Positions 7,124 through 18,200 of a stretch of DNA of 40,524 nucleotides are shown piece by piece (the stretch's first letter is position 1; each line of letters opens with the position of its first letter). The position numbers and the translations under genes were made by a program. The notes below the pieces were generated by a model, which searched no databases, was not told the origin of the DNA, and saw only the letters and a list, made by a program, of their open reading frames with translations. The stretch spans positions 1 to 40,524 of the IMG/VR virus record IMGVR_UViG_3300022602_000204, one strand, 5' to 3'. This DNA is from a virus.

Positions 7124-8662
7124 TTATGTTTTTATAATGTAAGATATGAAACTAGTACTTGATGTAGCAGTTGTAGAATGTCTCATGTCTGGCAATTTAC
7201 TACCATACGTTGTTTTAATAACATTATAAAGAGCACTGTAAGTACTAGTACTGTAAGCACTGCCATCACAAAGTAACCAGCCAGTTGGTGCCGACGTGCC
7301 TGCGTAAGGAGTAACCATGCCTGAGGGGGAAATACTGTTTGTTATTAAAGAATTTAATTGAGCAACAGTTACCGCATTAACTCCATTAGAAATTACAGAA
7401 GCATATATATTTCTAAAAGGATATGTAGATGATCCTATATCATAGGTTCCAACTGCCGCAGGCTGAATAATTGTTCCAGATCCTACACTAGCACCAATTG
7501 TTAATAATCCAGTACTTGTTGTTGTTCCAGAAACATTTAAGTTACCGTCAAGGTCTAATTCTCCTCCTACACTAATGCCACCTGCAACATCGATAGCGTT
7601 ACTTGCGGTTGATGTTACTGTAAAAATTCCTCTAATAATAGAAGATCCGTTTACATCTAATGTGGCATAGTTTGTATTTGTATTAATACCAACCGATGTA
7701 GCATTAGCTGTAATTATAGTAGTTGTAGGACCAGAGCTAGGTGTTGCTTGTAATAAAATATTGCCACCGGGCACCGTATTAACAATCAACGCATCATTAA
7801 TTAATTTTAAAACTTGAACATAATTACTAGAATCAGAAGAAGTTGTTAAAACTACTCCATCTCTACCAGGCCAGCCATTTTGACTATTTGTACTATCAGC
7901 TTGCCATCTAACTCTACCTGTAATAATTTGTCCTGTTATAGAAGAATCAGTTTTTCTTAAAAAAGAACTGCTAGCATAGTTTTGTCCACTTACTAACAAA
8001 TTTTGAGAAGAATAAGCTGTACCATTTAATATCGATCCAACTCCAGAAGAATTAGATAAATTTATTCCCGGAACTAAAGTAGGAAAACCAGGGATAACAC
8101 TTCTTGGAGTAAAAGATTCAGATGCTATAATAGAAACAATCTGACCATTTACATAATCTTGAATAGTGTAGTGAAGCTGATCTGAAGTATCATATACTTC
8201 TAAAGGTATAGATCCATTTCCATTAGAAAAAGCAGGCCCTACTAAATTCCAATTACCGTTACTATATATATTAAGTTGTGTATTACCTGTGTCAACCCAC
8301 ACATCTCCGTTCTTTAATCCAGCAGTAGGACTATTTTTTGGATCTGTAGATTGTTGATATATACCGCTAACACTAGGCCATCGAACAGCAGTAGCTGTTC
8401 CATCCATAACTCTTAAAACTTTATTTTGAGGATCGCTAGTATCATACCATAGTTGTCCTTCAATTGGATTAGCAGGGGGTATAGAATTAGCAAAGTTTTC
8501 TAATAACTGTAAAAAATTTTCAGCTGTCTTTTGACCGTAATTAGGATATCCTTTTCCAATTAAACTTAAACTGGTATCAACAGTATTAATGCCAGGCGGC
8601 ATATCTGGTACAGTTATTGTCTGAGACTTTGACGGATCTGAAAAATTAAGTGTATATGGCAT
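7124..8662 (-). CDS. Tail fibre protein with C-terminal phage tail-collar domain, paralogue D
   Basis: At 512 residues this is the largest and first-transcribed of the four paralogues. The N-terminal module is clear (SLSLIGKGYPNYG, ENFLQLLENFANSIPP, PIEGQLWYD, GDVWVD, LVGPAF). The middle is a long beta-repeat region with small chaperone-like repeats (ASNAIDVAGGISVGGELDLD and similar). The C-terminus has a phage tail-collar domain: SGMVTPYAG, APTGWLLCDGSAYS and TTYGSKLPDMR, the signature also seen in T4 gp12-type short fibres and Mtd-like proteins. It is likely a short tail fibre or collar protein. The gene starts one base after the upstream structural gene. Confidence 0.8.
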   Translation of the reverse strand: MPYTLNFSDPSKSQTITVPDMPPGINTVDTSLSLIGKGYPNYGQKTAENFLQLLENFANSIPPANPIEGQLWYDTSDPQNKVLRVMDGTATAVRWPSVSGIYQQSTDPKNSPTAGLKNGDVWVDTGNTQLNIYSNGNWNLVGPAFSNGNGSIPLEVYDTSDQLHYTIQDYVNGQIVSIIASESFTPRSVIPGFPTLVPGINLSNSSGVGSILNGTAYSSQNLLVSGQNYASSSFLRKTDSSITGQIITGRVRWQADSTNSQNGWPGRDGVVLTTSSDSSNYVQVLKLINDALIVNTVPGGNILLQATPSSGPTTTIITANATSVGINTNTNYATLDVNGSSIIRGIFTVTSTASNAIDVAGGISVGGELDLDGNLNVSGTTTSTGLLTIGASVGSGTIIQPAAVGTYDIGSSTYPFRNIYASVISNGVNAVTVAQLNSLITNSISPSGMVTPYAGTSAPTGWLLCDGSAYSTSTYSALYNVIKTTYGSKLPDMRHSTTATSSTSFISYIIKT

Positions 8663-8663
8663 G

Positions 8664-9326
8664 TTACATTCCGTTAGTTAGACTTTGAATTCTAACTGTA
8701 TATTCAATTTGTATCATCCTGTTTAATGACTTTTGAACAGGATGGAAAATAACGTGAGTTAATAAGTTACCAGTACCAATTCCATTAGGGCTGTATGCTT
8801 TTAGACCAAGCTCGTCGAACACAAAAGATCCATCGCTATTTGTAGCATTATCAAATGCTGCCTGGCCTGCGGGTTCTCCAAAATCTAATAAGCAATTAAC
8901 TAAAACATCTGCGTATGGTGTCCCAGCAACATGTCGAACTTCCATGTAGTTTCTAGCAGGATCTAAATCGTAACTTTGTTGAGCATCAACTGTTTTAACA
9001 TAAGTTTGGTTATATAAATCCGCACCTGAACCAATTGTGTTTGGTGTTAGATAAGTTATAATTCCAGTTTGATCAACTCTAGTTCCTCCATTACCAAATG
9101 CCATTTCAACAATAAAGCCGTAGCCTTGATTGCTAACACCTTGTGCTAACGCAATGGCCATATTTTCGTAATGTATAGCATTACGTTTATTGATGAATAC
9201 TTCTTTGGTTTCGGGATCAAAGATTTTTATATGTCCTTGTACACTGAAAAATCCTTGTTCGTTGGGTTTATTTTGCTGATTCATAACTGGTTCTTTTGAT
9301 AGGTTAACTAGATCTTTATTGTCCAT
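8664..9326 (-). CDS. Conserved virion structural protein, 220 residues
   Basis: I place the start at ATG 9326 (MDNKDL), not at an upstream in-frame ATG at 9431, because the longer form would overlap the end of the protease gene by more than 80 bases. AAGGA precedes 9326. The protein has GFFSVQGHIKIFDPETKEVF, MAFGNGGT, PARNYMEVRH, FDELGLKAY and LTHVIFHPVQKSLNRMIQIE. From memory this is a conserved structural protein in marine T4-like phages, found among baseplate/fibre genes; its exact position in the virion is unknown. No membrane segments or enzyme motifs are visible. Confidence 0.7.
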   Translation of the reverse strand: MDNKDLVNLSKEPVMNQQNKPNEQGFFSVQGHIKIFDPETKEVFINKRNAIHYENMAIALAQGVSNQGYGFIVEMAFGNGGTRVDQTGIITYLTPNTIGSGADLYNQTYVKTVDAQQSYDLDPARNYMEVRHVAGTPYADVLVNCLLDFGEPAGQAAFDNATNSDGSFVFDELGLKAYSPNGIGTGNLLTHVIFHPVQKSLNRMIQIEYTVRIQSLTNGM

Positions 9327-9331
9327 TATGG

Positions 9332-9339
9332 TATTTATC
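9332..9339 (-). promoter_or_regulatory. Late-promoter-like motif GATAAATA
   Basis: Read on the minus strand this is GATAAATA, matching the NATAAATA late motif described for marine T4-like phages. It lies in the 19-base gap after the protease gene and is only 5 bases from ATG 9326. If used, it would start transcription at or next to the ATG. Confidence 0.35.
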
Positions 9340-9345
9340 CTTATG

Positions 9346-11004
9346 TTAAGACCCGTATCTAAAAATCCTAGGACGAGGCCAAACTGCTCCGCTAGCTGGT
9401 CTGTTATGCATATTAGATTTCGGATATACATTGCCCGAATTAAGTCTTTCCTGAACGTAATAAAGATATCTATTAGGAGCGCCTTGTAACCAATAAAGAT
9501 CAGGAAATGGCGTTCCAGAATCAGTTAATTGGTTAGTAGTTGATACACTTTTAATGTAGGATAAAATTGTAGTAGCAGTTAATCCGGGATAAGTTTCCAA
9601 TGCGCAAGCGAGAACTCCTGTTACTTGAGGACTTGCCATGCTGGTTCCAGAATCTATTTGAATATTGTAGGAACTGTTTCTTGGATCAATTACAGGACTT
9701 TGCCCTCCTCCATTTGTATATGTATTATTCCATGCGCTTGTAATATAATCACCGGGTGCCCAAATATTAATTCTAGTACCGCAACAACTGTAGTCTGCTT
9801 TTTTTTCTATAACAAGGGATCCTGCTGATCCAACACAAATAACATTATCTGCCGCACCGGGTGTGTCTCCTTGATTATACAAATAATTTGATCCATTTGA
9901 GGTTAGGTAATTATTGTAATCTTGTTGTGTTGATAAAAAAATACCTTCATACGAATTACCGGCAGCGGATACAATAATTATACCGTCATCTATAGCACTT
10001 TGAATATCAACTTCTGTAGGAGAAAATCTCGCAGGAGCAGTTACATTTAAATTATCATCACTAAAAAGACCGTAAGAGTTTATTGTAGATCCAGTAAACG
10101 GTCCGTTAATTGTTGTTCCTCGATATGTTATTGAAGAAATACTGTTAATAGGAATAGTACTGCCTATTCCCCAACTACAGTTAACAATTGTAGGATTTTG
10201 ACGACCTGTTTTAGGATTTATAGGTTTAGTTTGATGCCATGCCCTAATGTAATCAAACACATAAGTAGCGGCATTAGGATTTGGATTTGTATCGTATGGG
10301 CTTATATTATATATAGTAGCATTTCTAGCCCATCCTTGTGAATTACCGCATGCAATTCCTGCTACATGACATCCATGATTGTTATCATCGATAGCATTTT
10401 GATTATTAGGATCAGTGTAAGGAGTATAGACATAATTGCCCACTGCTCCACCGGTTACAGTAGGATTTTGTAAAAACCAATTATATTCATTTTTTCTACT
10501 ACCTCCTGTACCGTCTGCGTTAACAGCAAACTCAGGATGATCAGGAATAAAATGTCCGTCACAAATTACAACATCAACATACAGCCCTCCAGAATTAAGG
10601 GAAACATTTCCAGAAGCTTCTGTAGTACCGTTTGTCCCCCAACCCGATATAGTTTGACCATTTGTTACCCTTAATAATCCCCAATTTTTTGACTGGCTAG
10701 TAATATTAAAATTTTTTGTCCAATTATTAGAATGCTCTAAAGATTTTCTTACTACCGTAAGCCCCGAGTCTACCATGTTAAGTGTAACCGCATACACCCG
10801 AGGATCATTCCTTACTATTGATGCTTCATCATCAGTAAGCATGTAATGAGTATTTTTACTTATCGGTCTTCTTGCACAACATTCTACTGCTCTACTAGGA
10901 AGAGCAGAGAATATACCTGTACCAATATTTTCTATATCGTTGTATAGACTATCTAAATCATTAAAATCTTTAACTGATACAATATATTCTCTTACATTAC
11001 TCAT
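9346..11004 (-). CDS. Subtilisin-like serine protease (S8 family)
   Basis: This 552-residue protein carries a complete subtilase triad: Asp149 in VVICDGHF, His210 in NNHGCHVAGIA, and Ser455 in SGTSMASPQVTG, with the oxyanion Asn350 in SAAGNS. Residues 1-80 (EYIVSVKDF, then HYMLTDDEASIVRNDPRVYA) resemble an I9-type propeptide. The C-terminus (RPASGAVWPRPRIFRYGS) is extra to the catalytic domain. There is no signal peptide, so it probably acts in the virion or infected cell. It lies between the collagen-like fibre and a conserved structural gene in the late operon, which suggests a virion-associated protease for host surface proteins or a processing enzyme for tail proteins. The substrate is unknown. 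A TTGGAA ribosome site precedes ATG 11004. Confidence 0.93.
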   Translation of the reverse strand: MSNVREYIVSVKDFNDLDSLYNDIENIGTGIFSALPSRAVECCARRPISKNTHYMLTDDEASIVRNDPRVYAVTLNMVDSGLTVVRKSLEHSNNWTKNFNITSQSKNWGLLRVTNGQTISGWGTNGTTEASGNVSLNSGGLYVDVVICDGHFIPDHPEFAVNADGTGGSRKNEYNWFLQNPTVTGGAVGNYVYTPYTDPNNQNAIDDNNHGCHVAGIACGNSQGWARNATIYNISPYDTNPNPNAATYVFDYIRAWHQTKPINPKTGRQNPTIVNCSWGIGSTIPINSISSITYRGTTINGPFTGSTINSYGLFSDDNLNVTAPARFSPTEVDIQSAIDDGIIIVSAAGNSYEGIFLSTQQDYNNYLTSNGSNYLYNQGDTPGAADNVICVGSAGSLVIEKKADYSCCGTRINIWAPGDYITSAWNNTYTNGGGQSPVIDPRNSSYNIQIDSGTSMASPQVTGVLACALETYPGLTATTILSYIKSVSTTNQLTDSGTPFPDLYWLQGAPNRYLYYVQERLNSGNVYPKSNMHNRPASGAVWPRPRIFRYGS

Positions 11005-11008
11005 AATA

Positions 11009-12229
11009 TTATTCCAATGGTAAAACTTTGAGCGATACTAAGACAGATGCTGTAGACAATCCTAGATTAGTTACTGCGGCATATATATTAGTTGATGTTG
11101 TTGCATCATTATTAAATCCAATTACACCAGGGCTAATTAGTTGAGAATAAGAACTTGTAGTAATAATTTCCGCCAATACGCCACTACCCGGAGTAGGATC
11201 ATTTCCTTGTCCACGAGATGCGTCATTTGTCCTAGAAACAGTATCAGTATACAATCTTACCCACGAAGCAGTTGATACACTAATATTATAAAGAGCGTAT
11301 GATTTAAATCCCGCAATTGTAATATTAGCAGTTACGTTATTTGGAATCGACGGAGTAGTACCGGAAATAATAACTCTCGATGAAGTAACACCGGCTCCAG
11401 AAGGACCAGAAGGACCAGTTGGTCCAGCAATACCCGAAGGACCGGTAGGGCCTTGTGGACCACCGGATGGACCAATGGGACCAGTAGGACCAGTTGGTCC
11501 TATAACAGTTACACCACTAGGACCACTTGGTCCACTAGGACCTCGTTGTCCGGCAGGGCCTTGCGGACCTTCAGGACCAGTAGGACCGCTGGGTCCGTCA
11601 GATCCGGGATTACCTGTATTTCCTTGAACACCTTGTGGTCCTTGCGGACCTTGTGGACCTCCTGCTGGACCAGGATCTCCAGTTATTCCAACAGGACCGC
11701 TTGGACCAGTAGGACCGCTCGGACCAGTAGGACCAGCAACATTGCTTACACCGCTTGGACCTTGTGGACCACTAGGACCAGTAGGACCAATTTGTCCAGG
11801 ATTGCCTATTGCTCCGCTAGGGCCTTGTGGTCCGGGCACATTACTAACTCCGCTAGGGCCACTGGGACCTTGTGGACCTTGTGGTCCAGGAACATTACTT
11901 ACACCACTAGGACCAGGAACACCTACACCCGTCGGTCCGGAAGGACCTTGTGGTCCAGTAAATCCTTGATAACCTTGTGCTCCAATTGGTCCAGTTGGAC
12001 CTTGTGGTCCAGGAACTGTACTGCTAGAGCCCGGAGTACCGTTTATTCCGGCAGGTCCAGTAGGACCAATTGGACCTTGTGGGCCGCTTGGACCCACGGA
12101 GATGATTTCAGAAATTTGAGATTGTAACTCGCTGAAATTTAATCTCCGTGTTAATAAATTATCAACAACTATAAAATACGTACCATTTGTAGCTGTGTTA
12201 ATTACTGGTAATTGTGTTACTTGTGTCAT
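11009..12229 (-). CDS. Collagen-like fibre protein
   Basis: The 406-residue protein has three parts. An N-terminal head (1-45, [20 protein letters not shown] and [12 protein letters not shown]) resembles attachment domains of other phage collagen-like proteins. A Gly-X-Y rod spans about 46-280, rich in GPQ, GPS and GPT triplets. A globular C-terminal domain of about 126 residues contains [23 protein letters not shown] and ending LKVLPLE, a composition typical of trimeric fibre tips. It should form a triple-helical fibre without hydroxyproline. The rod has regularly placed interruptions (finding below). Ribosome site AGAAGGA precedes ATG 12229. The gene starts one base after the giant protein gene ends. 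Confidence 0.9.
   Translation of the reverse strand: MTQVTQLPVINTATNGTYFIVVDNLLTRRLNFSELQSQISEIISVGPSGPQGPIGPTGPAGINGTPGSSSTVPGPQGPTGPIGAQGYQGFTGPQGPSGPTGVGVPGPSGVSNVPGPQGPQGPSGPSGVSNVPGPQGPSGAIGNPGQIGPTGPSGPQGPSGVSNVAGPTGPSGPTGPSGPVGITGDPGPAGGPQGPQGPQGVQGNTGNPGSDGPSGPTGPEGPQGPAGQRGPSGPSGPSGVTVIGPTGPTGPIGPSGGPQGPTGPSGIAGPTGPSGPSGAGVTSSRVIISGTTPSIPNNVTANITIAGFKSYALYNISVSTASWVRLYTDTVSRTNDASRGQGNDPTPGSGVLAEIITTSSYSQLISPGVIGFNNDATTSTNIYAAVTNLGLSTASVLVSLKVLPLE
11390..12094 (-). repeat. Gly-X-Y collagen-like repeat region
   Basis: About 235 codons of nine-base triplet repeats encode the collagen-like rod. On the plus strand it shows as repeated GGACCA/GGTCCA units. Longer units are repeated too: GPSGVSNV occurs three times. 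Such DNA is prone to length change by slippage. The antisense open frames across it are a by-product of the repeat. Confidence 0.9.
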
Positions 12230-12230
12230 T

Positions 12231-15200
12231 TTATATTCCTTCTAACGGATTTCCTTGGTTGTCTGTTAATACTAGACCACTATCTGTAGTTAACATTGGA
12301 TCTCCGCCGTAATAATATACATCAGGTAATTCAGCGGGTCTTGCTTGTAAAAATAATGCAGGTGGCTTCGAACTATTCATTAAAGATATAGTAGTGTTAC
12401 TATTTACTTCATCATTCCAAACTGTGTCTCTAGCAAATTCTTTCTTGACTACTGTTAATTTTATACCGCTTTGAACACCGTCTAACAAATTCAAAGTCAA
12501 CGCTTGTGTAGCAGTAGTAATGGTATATTCTGGAGGAATATACTGTAATCCTTTATATACAAATCCGTTAATAGATCCAACATCAACTGCATTTGTTTGT
12601 ACCCATACTTTATTAGTATCGGCAGTGATATATGCTGTACCTAATGGAGAATCAGAAGGTAATAACGCAGAAGTTGAAGTAGTTAATAAAGTATCAAACT
12701 CTTGACTATCATAAGACAAAGTAATATCTTGTTGTAACATTCCTGCTTTTCTCAATCTTCTACCGCCATAATAAACTTCAACTTGATCAACTGCGTTAAC
12801 AGCAGGCATAGGATCATTATACGGTGTACCAACTGGATTAGATTGTAAGATAATCCCATGACTTATATTATAACTCGATGTGTTAATAGAGTATGATGTA
12901 GTAGCAGTGCTAATAATGTAAGTGTTAACTCCTGCTGTAGTTAATTGGCTTTGGCTATATACATTTTCCGAGAACGGTACTGTTTGTTCAGGACTTTGGT
13001 CAATAACTTTAGTATTAATTTCTAGATAGTAGGAAGGACTTGTACCTAATGTAGCTCTACGCAATTGACTTAATACATTTCCATTTAGTTTGTAAAACTC
13101 AATACGTTCGCCTTCAATAATTACAACACCTGGAAGTTTTTTACTCACTAGCGGAGGTGTTAATACTGAAGAATCTGCTACATATATTTCAGTATCTGTA
13201 AATTTTAACGGTTGTGTTAAGTATGTTGTATTTTGTTTACTTAAACGTTTAAATGATGTTCTGTTAAAAATATCATTAAAAATTCTATATCCAAGAATAG
13301 TAGTTGCTAAAACAGTATCACTTATACTCATTATTTCAACAATATCAGTAGATTGAATAATAACGTTATCAGCAATTTGTACTGTAACACCGTCATCTAA
13401 CATGACATATTGAATATCTCGTATTAAAGGAATACCGTTTACACGAACCCATACATAATTGTCATTTAGTGTAGGTCTGCTAATCTTAAATCTTCCATTA
13501 GAATTTCCAGGGAATCTTTCAGTTCTAATTAACATACTATCTTGATCAGTATACGTAATTACTTTAATTAACGACTGGGTTGTTTGCTGTTGTGCTAAAA
13601 TTAGTGTTGATCCAACAATATTATAATCCCAACCACCGTCAGGTAATGATAATACAGCAATAACATCACCATTGGTAATTAATCCAGTTGTAAGAGTAAT
13701 GTTAGCGTTAATAGAGTCGACTGTAAAATCAAATCCAGGATTTAAAGCAGTACCATTAATATATACACTTACATTAGATACATTAAATGCTCCAAATGGC
13801 CATGCGGTTTTATTATCAATAGCATACGTTAATGTAGATGGGTTAGTAACTGTGTAATAACTCACTGGAGGAGAATTTAAAATCTTCCATCCTAATCCAT
13901 TATCATTAAGTTCAACAATTGCCTGTGCGGCAGCAGGTTCAATATTTCCCGGAGGATTTGATAAAGTAAATGTATACTGAGGGCTTCCACCGACTATAAA
14001 ATCTTGTTCTCGTATTTCATTAAAATATTGATATTCGGTTCCGAAGAACCAAGCCAGCACATAATTTGATCCAGCTGGCATATTATAAACAACAACAGCG
14101 GCCTCACTTTCTGTAGATGAAACTGGACCTAATTCATACCAACACGTTGTATCCGCTAATCCAATCGTTGTTAAATTGTAACCTAAAGTTTGTCTAGGAA
14201 CCCAAACACCGTTAACATAAACACTAGCAGTATTAACGTTGCCAATAGAAGAACCGCTTCGTACTTCCCCAACAGTTTCGCCGCTAGTAAACGATACACC
14301 AGAACTATCTATTACTCCAGCTTCGGCACCAAATTGTGATCCACCTACACTAACAATAGTATAACCAACAAGAGGGTTATTATTAGCGTTTGATTGTGGG
14401 CTAACAAGAATGTTATTATTTCCCCAATCAATTGTGAAATACTGAGAGTCAACAGATGATAAGAACGATGTTGAAGAAGAATACTGGAAAATTATCCCGT
14501 TATAAACTACCATAATACTAGGAATGCTAGTAGGAGCAATAGCCAATGTACTAGTTGTTATAGTATTTGTTGATACGGCAAATGATCCAGAGAATACTAA
14601 AGGTGCGCCTGATACATTCTTTGTATAAACATTAATAGCAAGAGAATCAGCAGTCTGTCCAGGAATTAATTCTTCAGGAGCAAATCCTTGATCACTAGAT
14701 AAAAATGCGCCTCCATCAAAGTTAATATCTTCCGGATTTACACCTAACGCATTTACTAATGTTACACCAGTATCCGAACTTCCCCATGTGCCGCCGTCTA
14801 TAACACTATCGAGTGAACTTGTATTAGAGTCAATTGACCAAAATTCAAATTTTTCTCCAACAACAATTGCTTGACTAAATGTACTATTAAATGTTACTTG
14901 AGATAAAGTACTATTAATACCAATAACTGAAATATCTTGTGTTATAGTCGAAACACTAAACTTGTCTGTTGTAGTACTAATAATATTAACTAACTGTCCT
15001 ACTGATATACCAGTAGTTGTACTTAATGTAATTGTATTTGTTCCTATAGACGCTGTTGATGTTGCTGTTATTAGGGTATAATAATTCACATCAGTATCCC
15101 ATTGAGAAATACCGTATGTTCCAGTATTGACTCCCCAAACAGTTGTATAATCAAAAGGTAATGATTCGATAATTGTTCCAGGATAATCAATTCCTGTCAT

Positions 15201-18200
15201 TAATTGCCCAATATCTATTCCAGGCATACCAGAAGTAGGATTATAATAATTTAATATCCTGTCAACTGCATTAAACAACTCAATATTTTTATTATAAGTT
15301 ATTGTTAATAGTTTATATTGCGTAGGAACATAATTTAAAAATATTAATTTACAAAATTTCTTATTATATCCATTATATTCTTCTGTATAATACTGTATTG
15401 TATAATCAGATGTTAATACATAAGTTCCATCAAGAGTAACAGTTATTGTGCTCTTATCAGGAGTTGCTAACCAAGATAAAACAAATTCAGTTTCTGATCC
15501 ATTACATACAAATTCGTCAACATATTGTGTTGAATTAATTTGAGATACAGAACTTGTTCTATCAAATTTAATACCAATTTGATTTGAACGAACTTTGTTG
15601 TTTGTTAATTGAGCATACGCAGTTGCCTGTACCAGACTACTGTTTCCAGCCGAATGTAAAATAACAGACGGAGGTTGCGTATATCCACTACCAGGATTAG
15701 TAACTATAACTTGACTAACTTTTCCAGAAGTAATATATGCCTGAGCAGTAGCGCCTGAACCGTTGTCGCTAGGTGCTGACACTATTTCTACAATAGGAGG
15801 AATAACATAATTTGCTCCGGGATTTCCAACAGATATACTACCAATTTCAAAAGTATAATTATCGGCCCAAGATTTCCAAGGATAAGAATTTAATAACGAA
15901 CTATTAATATCAATAGTTTGATACATACCAGTTTGCGTATTATAAATCGAAGGTAAATCAAAATCAGTTATATAAGATTGTGTCGGATCTACTACTGTTC
16001 TATTTGTAGTAAAACTTCTAATTTGTGTATGATAAGGTTTAACTTCTGACAAATAATCTTCGTAATAAGAAGTATCTTGTAATTTATAAACAGGCGGTTG
16101 TGTTAATTCTCCTGAATAATTTACTACATTAATGAACGAAGTTTTAAATGCCCAATCTAATAATTTTTGTTCTGATAAAGCATACTTAACTGCCTTGAAG
16201 AAGAACAAATTCCAATTAATTTTTAAATCAAGAACAAACAAGTCATTTCTTAGTGCTGAAAGAATATACCCTAATTCAATATCAGGTGTCTGATCGTATA
16301 GTGTTTGATCATAAGAATTTCCACTATCAAAATTTAAAGTTCCACTTATAGAATTCCAAATATTATCTAATAATTGAATTGTTCCATTTTGTTTGTATAC
16401 CAAATTAAAATTAGTGTCAAACGTTCCAACGGCACCTGCGCTTGTATCGATTTGTTCTAATATAATATAGTTTCCGTCACCGCCATTTTTAACTTTTACA
16501 TATTCTCCTATTTGTAAATTAGGTAATGTGAATAAATCATAGACAGCATCAACAGTATATGTATAATCTATATAAGGATTGTAATCTGTACTTTCCCAAT
16601 CAATATATTTCCAATAAAGGGTTGTATTATATTTTTGTGTATGAGCTCTATCCCATCTTGATAAATTAGAATTCCAAACAAATTCTGCCCATTTATTATT
16701 ATAGGTACTGTCAACTAAAACAATAACAGTATATGGTCTAACTGTTAAAGAAGGAGCAGTGTCATAACCAGCTCCTGGATTTTCAATTGTAACATTAACT
16801 AATTGACCTAATGAATTTATTTCTGTAGAAATAACAGCAGGCACATCAGACGTTCCACTTACTATTACGTTAGGAGATATTAAATATCCATAACCTGGAT
16901 TTTCAATTGCAACACTTCTTACCTTGCCGTTATACATTGTACATTGTATAGTTGCCTGAACAAACTGTAATGTATTGATTAAACTTAACTGTTCATTATC
17001 TTCGACTATTTGATCATATTCGTGTAAAGAAACATCTGGAGGTAATTCTTGTTGATTTAAATTTGTAAATGAATAATTTCCAGTAATTTGATTTTCAGCC
17101 AATACTAAATTAGAAAATTCAATTAAATTTCTCAATGCTTCTTTTCTATTAACAAACATAGACTGTCTAGGTCTAATCTCAATACCGTAAGCCATTCTGC
17201 TTGATAAAGCTGGATCAGGTACAGGATTTCCTAAGCTGTCATGGCCTAATAAACTATCAAACAATTTTTTCTCTAATAGTGTATTAGGTACACTAGTAGC
17301 TGACCCTTCTTGTAATAATAACCATTCTGTATGTTTTTCTATAGGATTATTAATTATATCAGTAGCAACATTTAAATTAATTCTATTACCTACTAATAAA
17401 TTTCCTACATTTGCTAAGGATACAGCATTTTTAGATAACACAGATGCGTATAAGTATCCATAACTTGTAGGATCAGCAATTAAACTAGATACTTGATAAG
17501 CACTAATTCTTCTATTCTTAACGTTAGGTATTGTAACTTTATTTTTAACCCAATAGTAATAATAATTGCTGAAAGAATTTGTTACAGGACTGTATATTTG
17601 TTTAACGCTAATAACACTATTATCAGCATACTTAGGTTGTCCACTTATACCTTCAGTGAGACCCGCTGAAGTATCTGCCTGAGAACTCCATTCGCTAGGC
17701 AAGTATTCAGAGCCTACCCATTCGTAAACATCAATAGTAGCTCCTGGGAATATTTGTCCCCAATTACTTCTACGATACTCTAATTCTCCTTGTTCGTACC
17801 AGAAATATTTTACTGTACTTAGATCCCACCATAGTTCACCAACATGGTCATCTAACCAATTAGTGTTGGTATCAACTACAGTACCAGATACGCCTATAGA
17901 ATATACAGCAGGATCTGAAGCTGATTTATATCTTATTTCTTCTTGAGCAAGCCCCGGTAATTTACCTTTAACTGGATCTATTACATCAAGATACTCAACA
18001 ATTTGTTCATTAAATGTATCTACTAATTTTACTGACTGGAATTGAGTTATATCAACTAAATCATCTTGGCTTCTCAAAGTTTCCCAGCTGTCAGCATTTA
18101 CATTAATCTTAGAAAATTGATAAAAAGATGAAATAGTATCCCCATCAATAGCAGGTGCTCCAACATATATATTTTGATCAATAGTAACGCTTGTACCATA

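Noticed and set aside
9327-9431. Longer N-terminus (start at 9431) for the 220-residue structural protein
   Set aside because: It would overlap the protease gene by more than 80 bases and its extra residues look like antisense translation. ATG 9326 fits the 19-base gap and has AAGGA upstream.
11390-12094. CRISPR-like or other short tandem repeat array
   Set aside because: The period is nine or multiples of three bases, in frame with Gly-X-Y codons, and there are no unique spacers of constant length.
11453-12127. Long open frame on the plus strand, rich in Thr, Arg and Trp
   Set aside because: It is the antisense shadow of the collagen-like repeat. Its low-complexity content and lack of a ribosome site show no independent gene.
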